A stretch of DNA of 64,000 nt from Arcanobacterium pinnipediorum (GTDB lineage Bacteria > Actinomycetota > Actinomycetes > Actinomycetales > Actinomycetaceae): contig NZ_CP099547.1 in the NCBI RefSeq assembly GCF_023973165.1, positions 868,001-932,000 on the forward strand, read 5' to 3'. Below the pieces are notes generated by a model. It worked only from the letters and a program-made list of their open reading frames with translations, made no database searches and was not told the origin of the DNA. This document shows positions 17,747-26,121 of the stretch, in pieces; the first letter of the stretch is position 1, and each line of letters begins with the position of its first letter. Made by a program: the position numbers and the translations under genes.

Positions 17747-18398
17747 GTGCGTTGAGCTCCGGTAGCGTGTGATCGGTACCTAGGTTACCGATAATCACCA
17801 GTTGATCACCGACGTCGATCGTTAAATCTTCGTCGGCAGCCAACGCAATCCCGTCGCGCAAAACTGCCGTGAGAATATAATCGGGGGGCAAGACGAGATC
17901 GCCAACCAGTGTTCCAACGATCGGAGCTTGCTGGGCAACTTGCCCCTGATACATTGATGCTTGAGTTTCGATAAAGTCAAGTTTGCGAGCAAACGTTCCA
18001 TCCCCAACTGCGTCTTCGATCAAATTGGTCATAATGCGTGGGGTAGAGACAGCTACATCTACACCCCATGACTCATCGAATAACCATTCATTTGCCGGGT
18101 TATTGACTCGTGCAATAACTCGCGGAATACCGAACTCAGTTTTAGCCAACAAAGATAGTACAAGATTGGCTTTGTCATCTCCTGTGGCTGCAACGACGAT
18201 ATCGGTATCATCCATGCCTACATGGCTTAGGGTGTCAAGTTCGCAGGCATCTCCTAAAATCCAGTCAGCTGCCGGAACACTTGCCACACGCATTGCCTGC
18301 GGGGAACGATCCACAATATAAATATTGTGGCCACGCCCAGCAAGCTCGCGGGCGATAGACCGGCCAACTGAACCAGCACCACCGATTAACACTTTCAT
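17691..18398 (-). CDS. TrkA-type potassium channel/transporter regulator (CeoC-like)
   Basis: A 235-aa RCK/KTN protein. The N-terminal Rossmann domain has GGAGSVGRSIARELAG (about 6-21), an acidic strand end (YIVDRS) and VAATGDDKANLV. The C-terminal TrkA-C domain (about 140-220) ends with DQLVIIGN. Such proteins bind NAD(H)/ATP and gate a Trk/Ktr-type K+ uptake pore in the membrane; no pore gene is in this window. It starts inside the stop of the second TrkA gene (four-base overlap), matching the ceoB-ceoC pair of mycobacteria. The last 56 bases overlap DUF3159 antisense. Confidence 0.88.
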   Translation of the reverse strand: MKVLIGGAGSVGRSIARELAGRGHNIYIVDRSPQAMRVASVPAADWILGDACELDTLSHVGMDDTDIVVAATGDDKANLVLSLLAKTEFGIPRVIARVNNPANEWLFDESWGVDVAVSTPRIMTNLIEDAVGDGTFARKLDFIETQASMYQGQVAQQAPIVGTLVGDLVLPPDYILTAVLRDGIALAADEDLTIDVGDQLVIIGNLGTDHTLPELNALIATQNHREPQSDPSHVS

Positions 18399-19063
18399 CG
18401 ATGCTCCTCCTGGACTTCATGATTCATAATTCGTTGCACGGTATGGGTACGTTGTTGGGCCACCAAGAGCCACAGATCATCACCATCTTGCAACACAGTG
18501 GTGGGTTGGGGGAACAACGCCTCACCATTGCGTCCGATATAAGCAACCCGAGAATCGGTGATGCGTTGAATATCAGAAACTTCCATGCCATACCAGGACT
18601 CGTCAATATCAACCCAGATCAAAGTGACGCCATATCGCGAATCTGTATGTTCAACGTGAGGGCCGTGGGCAATAAGTTCACGCATGATTTGGTCTGCGCT
18701 CCACGTTACCGGGGTGACGGTATCAATTCCTAACCGATTAAAAATACCGGCGCGTTCAGAATCGTAGATACGTGCCACCACATTTTTGACGCCAAAGGTA
18801 TCGCGAACTACTCGTGCGGCGATAATATTAGAATTATCACCCGAAGAAACGGCTGCAAATCCGTGCGCATCCTCAATGCCAGCTTGCCGCAATGCGTCGC
18901 GATCAAAGCCGATACCAGTGACTTGCTGTCCATCAAAATCTGGCGGTAAACGCCTAAATGAATCAGAATTGGAATCGATAATAGATACTGAATGTCCACG
19001 CTTTTCAAGACTAACAGCCAGAGTCGATCCGACTCGGCCACAGCCCATAATGACAAAATGCAC
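18395..19063 (-). CDS. TrkA-type potassium uptake regulator (CeoB-like)
   Basis: A 222-aa RCK protein with Rossmann motif GCGRVGSTLAVSLEKRG (about 7-23), the conserved SIIDSN after strand 2, and AVSSGDNSNIIAARV (about 73-87). The C-terminal TrkA-C domain spans about 135-215. It is the first gene of a two-gene minus-strand unit with the CeoC-like partner; the two probably form a hetero-oligomeric ring on a K+ transporter. The GTG start at 19063 has GGTGGC upstream. The divergent APC permease begins only 45 bases away, so promoters of the two units must be packed into that gap. Confidence 0.88.
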   Translation of the reverse strand: MHFVIMGCGRVGSTLAVSLEKRGHSVSIIDSNSDSFRRLPPDFDGQQVTGIGFDRDALRQAGIEDAHGFAAVSSGDNSNIIAARVVRDTFGVKNVVARIYDSERAGIFNRLGIDTVTPVTWSADQIMRELIAHGPHVEHTDSRYGVTLIWVDIDESWYGMEVSDIQRITDSRVAYIGRNGEALFPQPTTVLQDGDDLWLLVAQQRTHTVQRIMNHEVQEEHR

Positions 19064-19107
19064 GACGAGAATGCCACCTTACTTTGCTTTTACGCGTAAC
19101 CTAGTTT

Positions 19108-20976
19108 GTGATGAAACACAGTAACACGAGTTCTTTAGCTATCGCTCAGACTGGAACGATCACGTTGATCGGCTTAACAGTCTTGACGACTCCTATGCTT
19201 ATTCTACGGTCTGCTTCGCCTGCAATCACGGCAGCAGAGATTTCTCTCGCATATTCGCTAGGCTTAGTGGGTTTCGCGATGACTTTGTATGCTCTTCGCT
19301 TGCTCACTCAAGCAGTTCCGCGGCGGGCATTGCATCAAATAGCCCACACCTATATTGGTGGCTGGGCCGGAATCCTCGTTGCGGCTGCGAAGATACTTGC
19401 CTATGCAGTGTTGATCATGATGGGGGTTGATCTGCTCAACATCGGGGTAGTGGCGATGATTGGGCAAGGGCCATGGTCAGTGTGGCTTCCACCTGTTGTT
19501 ATTGGATTATTAGCCATCCCAAGTCTCTACGCTCGGCTCCAAACTCCGGTGACGGTCATGCGGTGGTTGACGTATTTTGGTTTGGCAGGCCTTATTGTGG
19601 TGTTAGGAGCCGGCTTACTTCAAGAAGCCTTTGGCCGCTTCGATTTCGAAGCGATCAATCAAGCGCGCAGTGAGGCCTTTGCCTCTGCTCCGCTCATCAG
19701 CCCATATTTCCCACGAATCGATAGCACCTTAGGCGCACTGTATCCGGCCGGAATCCTGGTGATTATATCGGAGCGGATTATGGTGCCGGCAGAAAACCGG
19801 CGGGTAGATCTTCGAGATCAATTGCGTGCATTCGTGCCTGCATTCTTCCTTATTGCGCTAACACTGTATTTCGCTGTGGTGTTGTATTTGCCTGGGCGGC
19901 GCTTATCTGTACCAGCTATCCCGATTGCAACTGCATTATTTGGCTATCCCGGAACCATAGCCATGGCAATCCTAGTCAGCATCGTTGGGATAACCGCAAG
20001 TTATGTCTCTTATCGGCAATTACCGCGCTTGATTCGAGATCTTGCCGTGGATTCTCTCTTGCCACGCCGCCTAGCTGCTCGTGATGCGGTGCGCCCGCGG
20101 AAAATGATTGTGCTCGTCATTGGCTTATTGGCAACAGCGGCGACTGCTGTTTTAGATTCAACGCGGGCGCTGGCAACAGTAACTATTTTTATTCTTTACG
20201 CGATCATGTTAGTGATATCTGTTGCCATGATCTACCGGTCGCGATCGATTCTCAACGATTCGACCCACGCCGAGCAACGGTCGCAGGCGCAAATGTTGCA
20301 GTGGGTCTTTATCGGCTACGGCCTCGTTATCCTCGCTTCCTTGGCTGTTATTTCCTGGATCCATCCGCAATGGAGTCTGTCATCGATCCTGTTGTTGATC
20401 GTTCCAGGGATTTTCCTATGGACATATCGGCGTGGGCAAACCCGGCGTGTTGATGCCTTGGCTATTGACAATGACAATGTCGCGCGCCGGCTTCCAACAC
20501 GCGTGCATGGACTTGTCTTGATTGAACGTTGCGACCAGCCGGCACTCAAAGCAATTGCATGGGCGCGCGCAACGCGGTTGTCATCATTGTCTGCAGTTTT
20601 ACTTGATGTTGATTCGGCTTTGACGAAACAGACTCGTGATCAGTGGAATGCCTCACGCATACCAGTGCCGCTGACTGTCTTAGGTACTCCGCGCGGTGCA
20701 GTGCGAGGTCCGTTTATTGAACATGTGCGTGCGTTACGCAAGTTCCATCCGCATGACGTTATCGCAGTCTTTATCCCTCAAGTTTTAGAAACTGGCTGGT
20801 GGGATAGGTTCTATATTCGCCACTCGACACCGAAGATCATTGCAGAGTTAAAACTTGAGCCGGGTGTTATGGTTACTGAAGTACCATATCGCATTGATGT
20901 TTCAACATGGAACGTCGACGATAGTTATGAAGAAAACTACGGAGGAGCAGCTGAAGATGGCTACACTCAGGATTGA
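19108..20976 (+). CDS. APC superfamily amino acid permease-like transporter
   Basis: A 622-aa membrane protein. About 12 hydrophobic segments fill residues 10-440 in the LeuT-like APC pattern (first helix TGTITLIGLTVLTTPMLIL). A soluble C-terminal region of about 180 residues follows, with an alpha/beta look (LVLIERCDQPALKAIAWARA) reminiscent of a universal-stress-like domain. The substrate is unknown. It corresponds by position to the Rv2690c-type permease next to ceoBC. GTG 19108 or ATG 19111 could start it; a TAACCT -10-like box ends five bases before the GTG, so the message may be leaderless. The 3' end overlaps the methyltransferase gene by 20 bases. Confidence 0.83.
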   Translation: MMKHSNTSSLAIAQTGTITLIGLTVLTTPMLILRSASPAITAAEISLAYSLGLVGFAMTLYALRLLTQAVPRRALHQIAHTYIGGWAGILVAAAKILAYAVLIMMGVDLLNIGVVAMIGQGPWSVWLPPVVIGLLAIPSLYARLQTPVTVMRWLTYFGLAGLIVVLGAGLLQEAFGRFDFEAINQARSEAFASAPLISPYFPRIDSTLGALYPAGILVIISERIMVPAENRRVDLRDQLRAFVPAFFLIALTLYFAVVLYLPGRRLSVPAIPIATALFGYPGTIAMAILVSIVGITASYVSYRQLPRLIRDLAVDSLLPRRLAARDAVRPRKMIVLVIGLLATAATAVLDSTRALATVTIFILYAIMLVISVAMIYRSRSILNDSTHAEQRSQAQMLQWVFIGYGLVILASLAVISWIHPQWSLSSILLLIVPGIFLWTYRRGQTRRVDALAIDNDNVARRLPTRVHGLVLIERCDQPALKAIAWARATRLSSLSAVLLDVDSALTKQTRDQWNASRIPVPLTVLGTPRGAVRGPFIEHVRALRKFHPHDVIAVFIPQVLETGWWDRFYIRHSTPKIIAELKLEPGVMVTEVPYRIDVSTWNVDDSYEENYGGAAEDGYTQD

Positions 20977-22165
20977 TATCACCGATATTGCACACGGTGG
21001 ACTAGGAGTGGGGCGAGACGGCAACCGAGTTGTTTTCGTGCGCGGTGCGTTGCCCGGCGAAACGGTCGACGTCGATGTGGTCAAAGAACGTACCAAGTGG
21101 GCTCGTGGCGTGGTCAGCGACGTCGTCGTTCCAAGTCCGCACCGAACTGAAGTTACGTGGGCCCACGGTGCAGCCCAGGTTACTGGAGCAGCGGATTTTT
21201 CCCACGTCCAGCTCGATTATCAGCGTGAATTAAAAACGATGGTACTTAGTTCAGCGTTGCGGCGAATCGGTGGCAACGAGCTCAGCGAGCATTTGGCAAG
21301 TCGTGGAATATCACCGGTGGTGGGTGCAGTTGAGGCAACCGATGGATGGCATACTCGCACGCGAGCCGATCTTGTTAAGCTTGCGCACGGGTTTGGAATG
21401 CACCGCGAACACTCACATGAGATCGTTGCGATCAGTGAGCTTCCGTTAGTTGTTCCTGATCTAGAATCGATGATTTTTGACCTCGATTGGGATTCAACGT
21501 TCCAACCTGGGAAACGAGTGCGGTTCGTTGCGCCATCAACTGGTGAGAATATCGCTATTTGCGATGGCAAAGCCTACAGTGCTCCTAGAGTCCGTACGGT
21601 CAACGAGATCATCGAAACTGTTAGTACAAACGATGCATTGTATGATTATCACGTTGCTGCGGATGGTTTTTGGCAAGTGCATTTCCGCGCCCCTGGGGTA
21701 CTGCAACGTGAAGTTGTTGCCCGGGCTCAGGTGCGCACGGGCGATTCGGTGCTAGAACTTTTTTCAGGCTCTGGTCTTTTCTCCGTTCCGCTGGCGCAGG
21801 CAACTGGCCCCAAGGGCAGTCTTCTAGGTGTGGAAGGTTCTTCACGTGCGGTGGCTGATGCGGTGAAGAATCTCAGTGACATGAAGTGGGCTACGGCAAA
21901 GGTTGAGCAGATCAGAAATCACTTGCCGTCCGTGAAAGCTGATGTGGTCGTTGCTGATCCGCCCCGCCAAGGTTTGGGGGTTGAACTTGCGGACCAAATT
22001 GCACGCAGCCAAGCGCGTTCTATTGTAGTTGTTTCATGTGATCCAGCCTCCGCTGCTCGTGATATTGGTGCGATGGTTAAAGCTGGACGCACAGTGGAAT
22101 CAATGAGTGGTTTTGATATTTTCCCCCACACTCATCATCTTGAAGTGGTCACCGAACTGTCGTGA
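20957..22165 (+). CDS. TRAM-domain, TrmA/RlmD-type RNA methyltransferase
   Basis: A 402-aa SAM-dependent RNA (uracil-5) methyltransferase-like protein. The start is ATG 20957, chosen for the upstream GGAGGAG and because it begins directly with the TRAM domain (residues 1-58, ITDIAHGGLGVGRDG). The catalytic domain has VLELFSGSGLFSVPLAQ, VVADPPRQGLG and the nucleophile region VVVSCDPASAARD, with a final H-T-HHLE. The four-cysteine iron-sulfur cluster of RlmD-type enzymes is not visible: the usual CGGCDWQH position reads TGAADFSH. The exact modified nucleotide is unknown. It overlaps the permease gene by 20 bases, an arrangement shared with mycobacterial Rv2689c/Rv2690c. Confidence 0.87.
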   Translation: MATLRIDITDIAHGGLGVGRDGNRVVFVRGALPGETVDVDVVKERTKWARGVVSDVVVPSPHRTEVTWAHGAAQVTGAADFSHVQLDYQRELKTMVLSSALRRIGGNELSEHLASRGISPVVGAVEATDGWHTRTRADLVKLAHGFGMHREHSHEIVAISELPLVVPDLESMIFDLDWDSTFQPGKRVRFVAPSTGENIAICDGKAYSAPRVRTVNEIIETVSTNDALYDYHVAADGFWQVHFRAPGVLQREVVARAQVRTGDSVLELFSGSGLFSVPLAQATGPKGSLLGVEGSSRAVADAVKNLSDMKWATAKVEQIRNHLPSVKADVVVADPPRQGLGVELADQIARSQARSIVVVSCDPASAARDIGAMVKAGRTVESMSGFDIFPHTHHLEVVTELS

Positions 22166-22253
22166 CCAGGTTCAGTTGCTCGCTTGGTTAGTTACGTTGA
22201 AGGCATAACCTACTTAGCCTAAGCTCCCTGGCGCGTAGACTAGAGGAAACGCA

Positions 22254-23093
22254 ATGAAAGGGTGGCTGAAGATGGCACGTAAAGTGGTGCTTGTAACCGG
22301 CGGAAGTTCTGGTTTTGGTGAAGTAGCTGTGGCGAAATTACTCGAAGAAGGGTATGTCGTTTATGCGGCAGCTCGCCGGCTTGAGCGAATGGCGAAAGTC
22401 GAGCAGCTGGGTGCGAAATTGCTCAAAATGGATGTTACGTCTGAAGAAGATGTCTCGGCTGGAATTGAGCGAATTATCCAGGCCGAAGGTAGCATCTATG
22501 GTCTGGTCAATAACGCCGGCTATGGTGGCTTTGGCATGTTAGAGGATGTGACGTTAGCTGAGGCCCAGCGCCAATTTCAGGTTAACGTTTTTGGACTCAT
22601 GCGCGTCACAAAAGCTGTTTTGCCGTATATGCGATCTGCCGGGCAGGGGCGCATTGTTAATGTAGCTTCGGTTGTTGGCAAGATTGCCTTCCCCATGGGA
22701 GGTTGGTATTCGGCGTCAAAGCATGCGGTAGAAGCGCTAAGTGATTCCCTCCGCAATGAAGTTCGTGACTTTGGTATCCAGGTCTCTATTATCGAGCCTG
22801 GCCCAGTGCGCACCGAGTTTCTTGATCGCGCATTGGAAGTTATGGATAAGGTTGAGCATTCGAGCGTTTACTTGGGTAAAGTTGCAGCGTTTAAAGATGC
22901 CTTTGCCACAAGCTATGACCACGCTGATGGTCCAGAGCCAACCGCGGCAGCAATCGTAAATGCAATCGATAGCGCCAAGCCAAAAATTCGGTATGCAGTT
23001 AGCGGCGCCAAGCCGTTATTATGTGCGAAAGCTGTGTTGCCCACTGCAATTTTCGATTATTTCGCCCGGCGCGCTATGGGGATGACGCGCTAA
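22254..23093 (+). CDS. short-chain dehydrogenase/reductase (classical SDR)
   Basis: A 279-aa NAD(P)-dependent oxidoreductase. It has the cofactor motif TGGSSGFGE (about 15-23), NNAGYGG (about 87-93), catalytic Ser region VNVASVVG, catalytic YSASK (about 157-161) and post-catalytic PGPVRTEF. ARRLERM after strand 2 suggests NADP preference. Substrate unknown. ATG 22254 has GAGGA six bases upstream; ATG 22272 is an alternative. The gene stands alone, with its own downstream hairpin terminator. Confidence 0.9.
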   Translation: MKGWLKMARKVVLVTGGSSGFGEVAVAKLLEEGYVVYAAARRLERMAKVEQLGAKLLKMDVTSEEDVSAGIERIIQAEGSIYGLVNNAGYGGFGMLEDVTLAEAQRQFQVNVFGLMRVTKAVLPYMRSAGQGRIVNVASVVGKIAFPMGGWYSASKHAVEALSDSLRNEVRDFGIQVSIIEPGPVRTEFLDRALEVMDKVEHSSVYLGKVAAFKDAFATSYDHADGPEPTAAAIVNAIDSAKPKIRYAVSGAKPLLCAKAVLPTAIFDYFARRAMGMTR

Positions 23094-23107
23094 GCGTTGC
23101 TTACCTT

Positions 23108-23139
23108 GTGTGCCCGGATCGGTTTAGATTCGGGCACAC
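23108..23139 (+). terminator. hairpin terminator after the SDR gene
   Basis: Inverted repeat 23108-23120 / 23127-23139 (one G-U pair) around a six-base loop, with arms beginning GTGTGCCCG. No long U-tract follows. Confidence 0.7.
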
Positions 23140-23280
23140 TTGTGTGCTGGGGGATGTGTGCTGGATGGGGGAGAAGATGGCGCTTACGTTGTTTCTTCAG
23201 ATCTAGTTTTGCCTGCGAACGATGCGCTTTGCGACCGATAGGTCTTAAATAGTGAAATTTTTTTGAGATTTTAAGATTCA

Positions 23281-23286
23281 TATAAT
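23281..23286 (+). promoter_or_regulatory. -10 box of the purine operon
   Basis: A consensus TATAAT in a very AT-rich stretch, about 60 bases upstream of the predicted riboswitch. No -35 at ideal spacing is clear (a TTGAGA is 12 bases upstream). It would give a leader of roughly 175 bases. Between the SDR terminator and this box (23140-23280) I see no gene. Confidence 0.5.
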
Positions 23287-23343
23287 GAGATATTGTGTTG
23301 TCGAGTTGGACGATAGTTGATCTTCGCTGTTAGAGTGAAATTA

Positions 23344-23457
23344 CCAAAACAGCCTTGGTGACTGGCGGTTTAAGTTGAATTAACAACGTGGAGCCAAGGT
23401 TTTGAGTATCGTCCGTCTGGGTACATTTCAGTCGTGGAATGTACCCAATTTTCGTTT
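23344..23457 (+). ncRNA. ZTP (pfl) riboswitch with terminator, upstream of purE
   Basis: The leader contains the conserved blocks of the ZTP-sensing pfl RNA. A P1 helix is formed by CCTTGG (23353-23358) and CCAAGG (23394-23399), extended by CAAAA/TTTTG. Next to its 5' strand is GTGACTGGCG (23358-23367). GTGGAGCC (23388-23395) precedes the closing strand. The 3' ligand/pseudoknot motif is CCGTCTGGGT (23413-23422). The last GGGTACATT (23419-23427) also pairs with AATGTACCC (23438-23446), followed by AATTTTCGTTT. This forms an intrinsic terminator that shares bases with the aptamer. Known ZTP riboswitches activate purine and one-carbon genes when ZTP/ZMP accumulates, so binding here should prevent termination. 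This is pattern recognition without a covariance model. Confidence 0.85.
23419..23457 (+). terminator. conditional intrinsic terminator in the purE leader
   Basis: Stem 23419-23429 / 23436-23446 (nine Watson-Crick pairs plus G-U and C-G extension), loop AGTCGT, then AATTTTCGTTT. It overlaps the 3' motif of the ZTP aptamer, so it is the likely expression platform. Confidence 0.8.
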
Positions 23458-23468
23458 GTGGAGGATAA

Positions 23469-23966
23469 GTGAAAAAGATTGGCATTGTCATGGGAAGTGA
23501 CAGCGATCTGCCGGTGATTGAAAAAGCAATTCACTACCTGCAACAATCAAAAGTCGATTTTACGGTCAATGTATTTTCGGCTCATCGTACTCCCGATGAA
23601 GCCTTAGATTTTGCCCGTTCAGCTAAAGATAACGGGTATGGAGTTATTATTGCAGCGGCTGGAATGGCTGCTCATCTTGCTGGTGTTTTGGCAGCGAATA
23701 CCTTATTGCCAGTTATCGGGATTCCGTGTACCTCGAAAAATCTTGATGGTATGGATGCGTTGTTGGCTACGGTTCAAATGCCACCAGGGATTCCAGTAGC
23801 GACAGTTGCTATTGACGGTGCGAAGAATGCTGCAATTCTAGCCTGCCAGATTCTCGCTGTTAATGACGAACAGATTTCCGAAACACTACGAGAGCAACGT
23901 GAAGCTGATTCTCGTGCTGTTTTGGCTAAAAATAAGACAATTTCCGCGACCTATTCAGTTAAGTAA
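23469..23966 (+). CDS. purE: N5-carboxyaminoimidazole ribonucleotide mutase (PurE, class I)
   Basis: A 165-aa enzyme of step 6 of purine synthesis, converting N5-CAIR to CAIR. The class I signature is visible: MGSDSD (8-13), SAHRTPD (about 44-50), AAAGMAAHLAG and GIPCTSKNLDGMDALL with MPPGIPV. GTG 23469 is preceded by GGAGG at ideal spacing. No purK, which normally makes the N5-CAIR substrate, is found in the window; it may lie elsewhere. PurE is the first gene of an operon of about ten purine genes under the ZTP riboswitch. Confidence 0.95.
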   Translation: MKKIGIVMGSDSDLPVIEKAIHYLQQSKVDFTVNVFSAHRTPDEALDFARSAKDNGYGVIIAAAGMAAHLAGVLAANTLLPVIGIPCTSKNLDGMDALLATVQMPPGIPVATVAIDGAKNAAILACQILAVNDEQISETLREQREADSRAVLAKNKTISATYSVK

Positions 23967-23990
23967 AAATACAACCGCGAAGGATTTTCG

Positions 23991-24683
23991 ATGGATAAGA
24001 AACTGGTATATTCTGGCAAGACAAAGGACGTTTTCGCTCTCGAGAACGGCAACTATGAACTTAAGTTTAAAGATGACGTCACCGGAAAAGACGGCGTTTT
24101 TGATCCCGGTGAGAACACAGTGGGCTTAACTATCGATGGTGTTGGCGCTATCAATTTGAAGATGACCACCCTTTTCTTTGAAATTTTGCAAGAAAAAGGT
24201 ATTAAGACTCATTTCGTTTCCACTAATTTCGATGACACCACGATGGAGGTTATTCCTGCCACTACCTTCGGTCAAGGTCTTGAAGTTATCTGCCGCTACA
24301 AGGCGGTTGGAAGTTTCCATCGGCGCTATTCTGAGTACGTTGAACTTGGCGCAGATCTGCCAGCCTATGTGGAAATGACGTTTAAGAATGACGCCAAGGG
24401 TGATCCGCTCGTGACTAAAGACGCGCTAGAAGTACTCGGTGTTATGACGGGCGAACAATATGATGCCGTTAAGGACATGACCCAGGAGATTACCCGCGTT
24501 GTTGCTGAGCAAATGAGTGAGCGTGGCCTAGACCTTTATGATATTAAATTTGAGTTCGGCTACGACAAAGACGGCAACGTTATCCTTATTGATGAAATTG
24601 CTTCGGGGAATATGCGTGTTTATAAAGATGGCACGTACATCGAGCCGTTAGAACTTAACAAACTATTCTTTGCTGCTAAGTAA
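23991..24683 (+). CDS. purC: SAICAR synthase (PurC)
   Basis: A 230-aa phosphoribosylaminoimidazole-succinocarboxamide synthase joining CAIR and aspartate with ATP. N-terminal YSGKTKDVF is the ATP-loop signature, followed by [25 protein letters not shown] residues (about 87-107) and [12 protein letters not shown] near the C-terminus (the SPDxxR position reads SGNMR). The length is typical of the short bacterial form. Divergence at the usual D-S-SR motif resembles clostridial-type PurC, in line with the rest of the operon. AAGGA lies upstream of the ATG and 24 bases separate it from purE. Confidence 0.92.
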   Translation: MDKKLVYSGKTKDVFALENGNYELKFKDDVTGKDGVFDPGENTVGLTIDGVGAINLKMTTLFFEILQEKGIKTHFVSTNFDDTTMEVIPATTFGQGLEVICRYKAVGSFHRRYSEYVELGADLPAYVEMTFKNDAKGDPLVTKDALEVLGVMTGEQYDAVKDMTQEITRVVAEQMSERGLDLYDIKFEFGYDKDGNVILIDEIASGNMRVYKDGTYIEPLELNKLFFAAK

Positions 24684-24692
24684 GGAACATAC

Positions 24693-26117
24693 ATGGGCGG
24701 TCTGTTTGCTCTCACGTCAGCTAGGGATGTTCAAGAAGATGTCTTCTTCGGTACGGACTACCACAGCCACTTAGGAAACTATCGTGCTGGCTTGGTGGTG
24801 TGTGATTCGCAGCTAGGTTTTCAACGCGAGATTCACAATATCCAACGAGATTCATTCCGTTCACGGTTTGCGACCTTTCTGCAAAGCTCACGTGGGCAAT
24901 CGGGTATCGGATGTATTGCCGATGACGCGCCCTCTCCGCTGATTATTTCATCGCATCTTGGCACGTACGCAATTTGTTTCGTTGGCGCTATTACCAATAG
25001 CGAAGAACTTATCCAAGAATTGCTTGCTGAAAAGGGTGTTTTGTTTAATGCCCATAGCCGAGGGCGAATCAACCCAACTGAAATTATTTCAGCGCTGATA
25101 AGTTTAAAAGATTCATTTGAAGACGGTATTGCCTATGTGCAAAGCAAAATTGAAGGATCGTGTAATCTTGCGATTTTGCTTGATGATGGTTCGTTGATTA
25201 TCGGGCGCGACAAACTTGGTCGGTTACCTATGATCATTGGTCGCGACGACGACGGCTATGCAGTGAGTTTCGAATCATTTTCGTTCGAAAAACTTGGATA
25301 TCGGTACGTCTCGGAGCTCGGTCCAGCTGAAGTTGTCAAGATCAGACCAGATGGTATTGAGCAGTTGCGGCCAGCGCAAAAAGAGATGAAGATTTGTTCA
25401 TTCTTGTGGAACTACTATGGCTATCCAACCTCAACCTATGAAAACGTTAATGTTGAGATTATGCGAAACCGTAATGGTGAGATTCTGGCACAAAATGAAA
25501 CCGATCCTTCACTCTTTGAGCGGCTGGACTACGTATGTGGTGTGCCAGATTCTGGCACACCACATGCCATGGGTTACGCATTTGAGTCGAATGTTAAATT
25601 TGCGCGGTGCTATATCAAGTACACTCCGACGTGGGCACGTAGTTTTCTGCCGCATTTAGAAGGCTCTCGCAATGAAATTGCGAAGATGAAACAGGTGCCG
25701 ATCAAGCAACTGATTAATGGGAAAAATATCTTATTCGTCGATGATTCCATTGTTCGCGGAACTCAGCTTCGGGAGACGGTAGAGTTTCTTAAAGAAAATG
25801 GCGCGCATGAGGTGCACATGCGATCTGCATGCCCGCCCATGATGTACACATGTAAGTTTTTGAACTTCTCGGTCAGTACCAGTGAAAACGACTTGATTAC
25901 CCGGCGTATCATTCTCCAACTTGAAGGCCCAGAAGGACTTGAGCATATCGAAGAATATGCTGATCAGCATACGGAGCGCGGAAAGCGATTGCGTTCTGAG
26001 TTAGCCCAGCAGTTCAATTTTGACAGTATCGAATTCCAATCTCTTGAAGGAATCATTCAAGCTATTGGACTTAATCCACAAAGTTTATGTACCTATTGTT
26101 GGAGTGGAAGAGAGTAA
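24693..26117 (+). CDS. purF: atypical amidophosphoribosyltransferase (PurF-like, glutaminase site degenerate)
   Basis: A 474-aa PurF homologue in the position expected for the first committed purine step (PRPP to phosphoribosylamine). The phosphoribosyltransferase site is intact: VDDSIVRGT at 349-357. Four cysteines match the iron-sulfur ligands of Bacillus PurF: Cys235, Cys387, Cys466 and Cys469 (CTYC). The N-terminal Ntn glutaminase is altered: it begins MGGLFAL, so the catalytic Cys2 is glycine. The RYSTAG loop reads IADDAPS (75-81), and the HNG oxyanion element reads FVG (96-98). A Cys-less family of this kind occurs, to my knowledge, in Bacteroides and clostridia. It may use free ammonia or a partner glutaminase; that is inference. 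Confidence 0.88.
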   Translation: MGGLFALTSARDVQEDVFFGTDYHSHLGNYRAGLVVCDSQLGFQREIHNIQRDSFRSRFATFLQSSRGQSGIGCIADDAPSPLIISSHLGTYAICFVGAITNSEELIQELLAEKGVLFNAHSRGRINPTEIISALISLKDSFEDGIAYVQSKIEGSCNLAILLDDGSLIIGRDKLGRLPMIIGRDDDGYAVSFESFSFEKLGYRYVSELGPAEVVKIRPDGIEQLRPAQKEMKICSFLWNYYGYPTSTYENVNVEIMRNRNGEILAQNETDPSLFERLDYVCGVPDSGTPHAMGYAFESNVKFARCYIKYTPTWARSFLPHLEGSRNEIAKMKQVPIKQLINGKNILFVDDSIVRGTQLRETVEFLKENGAHEVHMRSACPPMMYTCKFLNFSVSTSENDLITRRIILQLEGPEGLEHIEEYADQHTERGKRLRSELAQQFNFDSIEFQSLEGIIQAIGLNPQSLCTYCWSGRE

Positions 26118-26121
26118 AGCT

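Noticed and set aside
24693..26117. Reading the Cys-less purF as a decayed pseudogene
   Set aside because: Frame, length, PRPP loop and iron-sulfur cysteines are intact and it matches a known Cys-less family, so it is probably functional.
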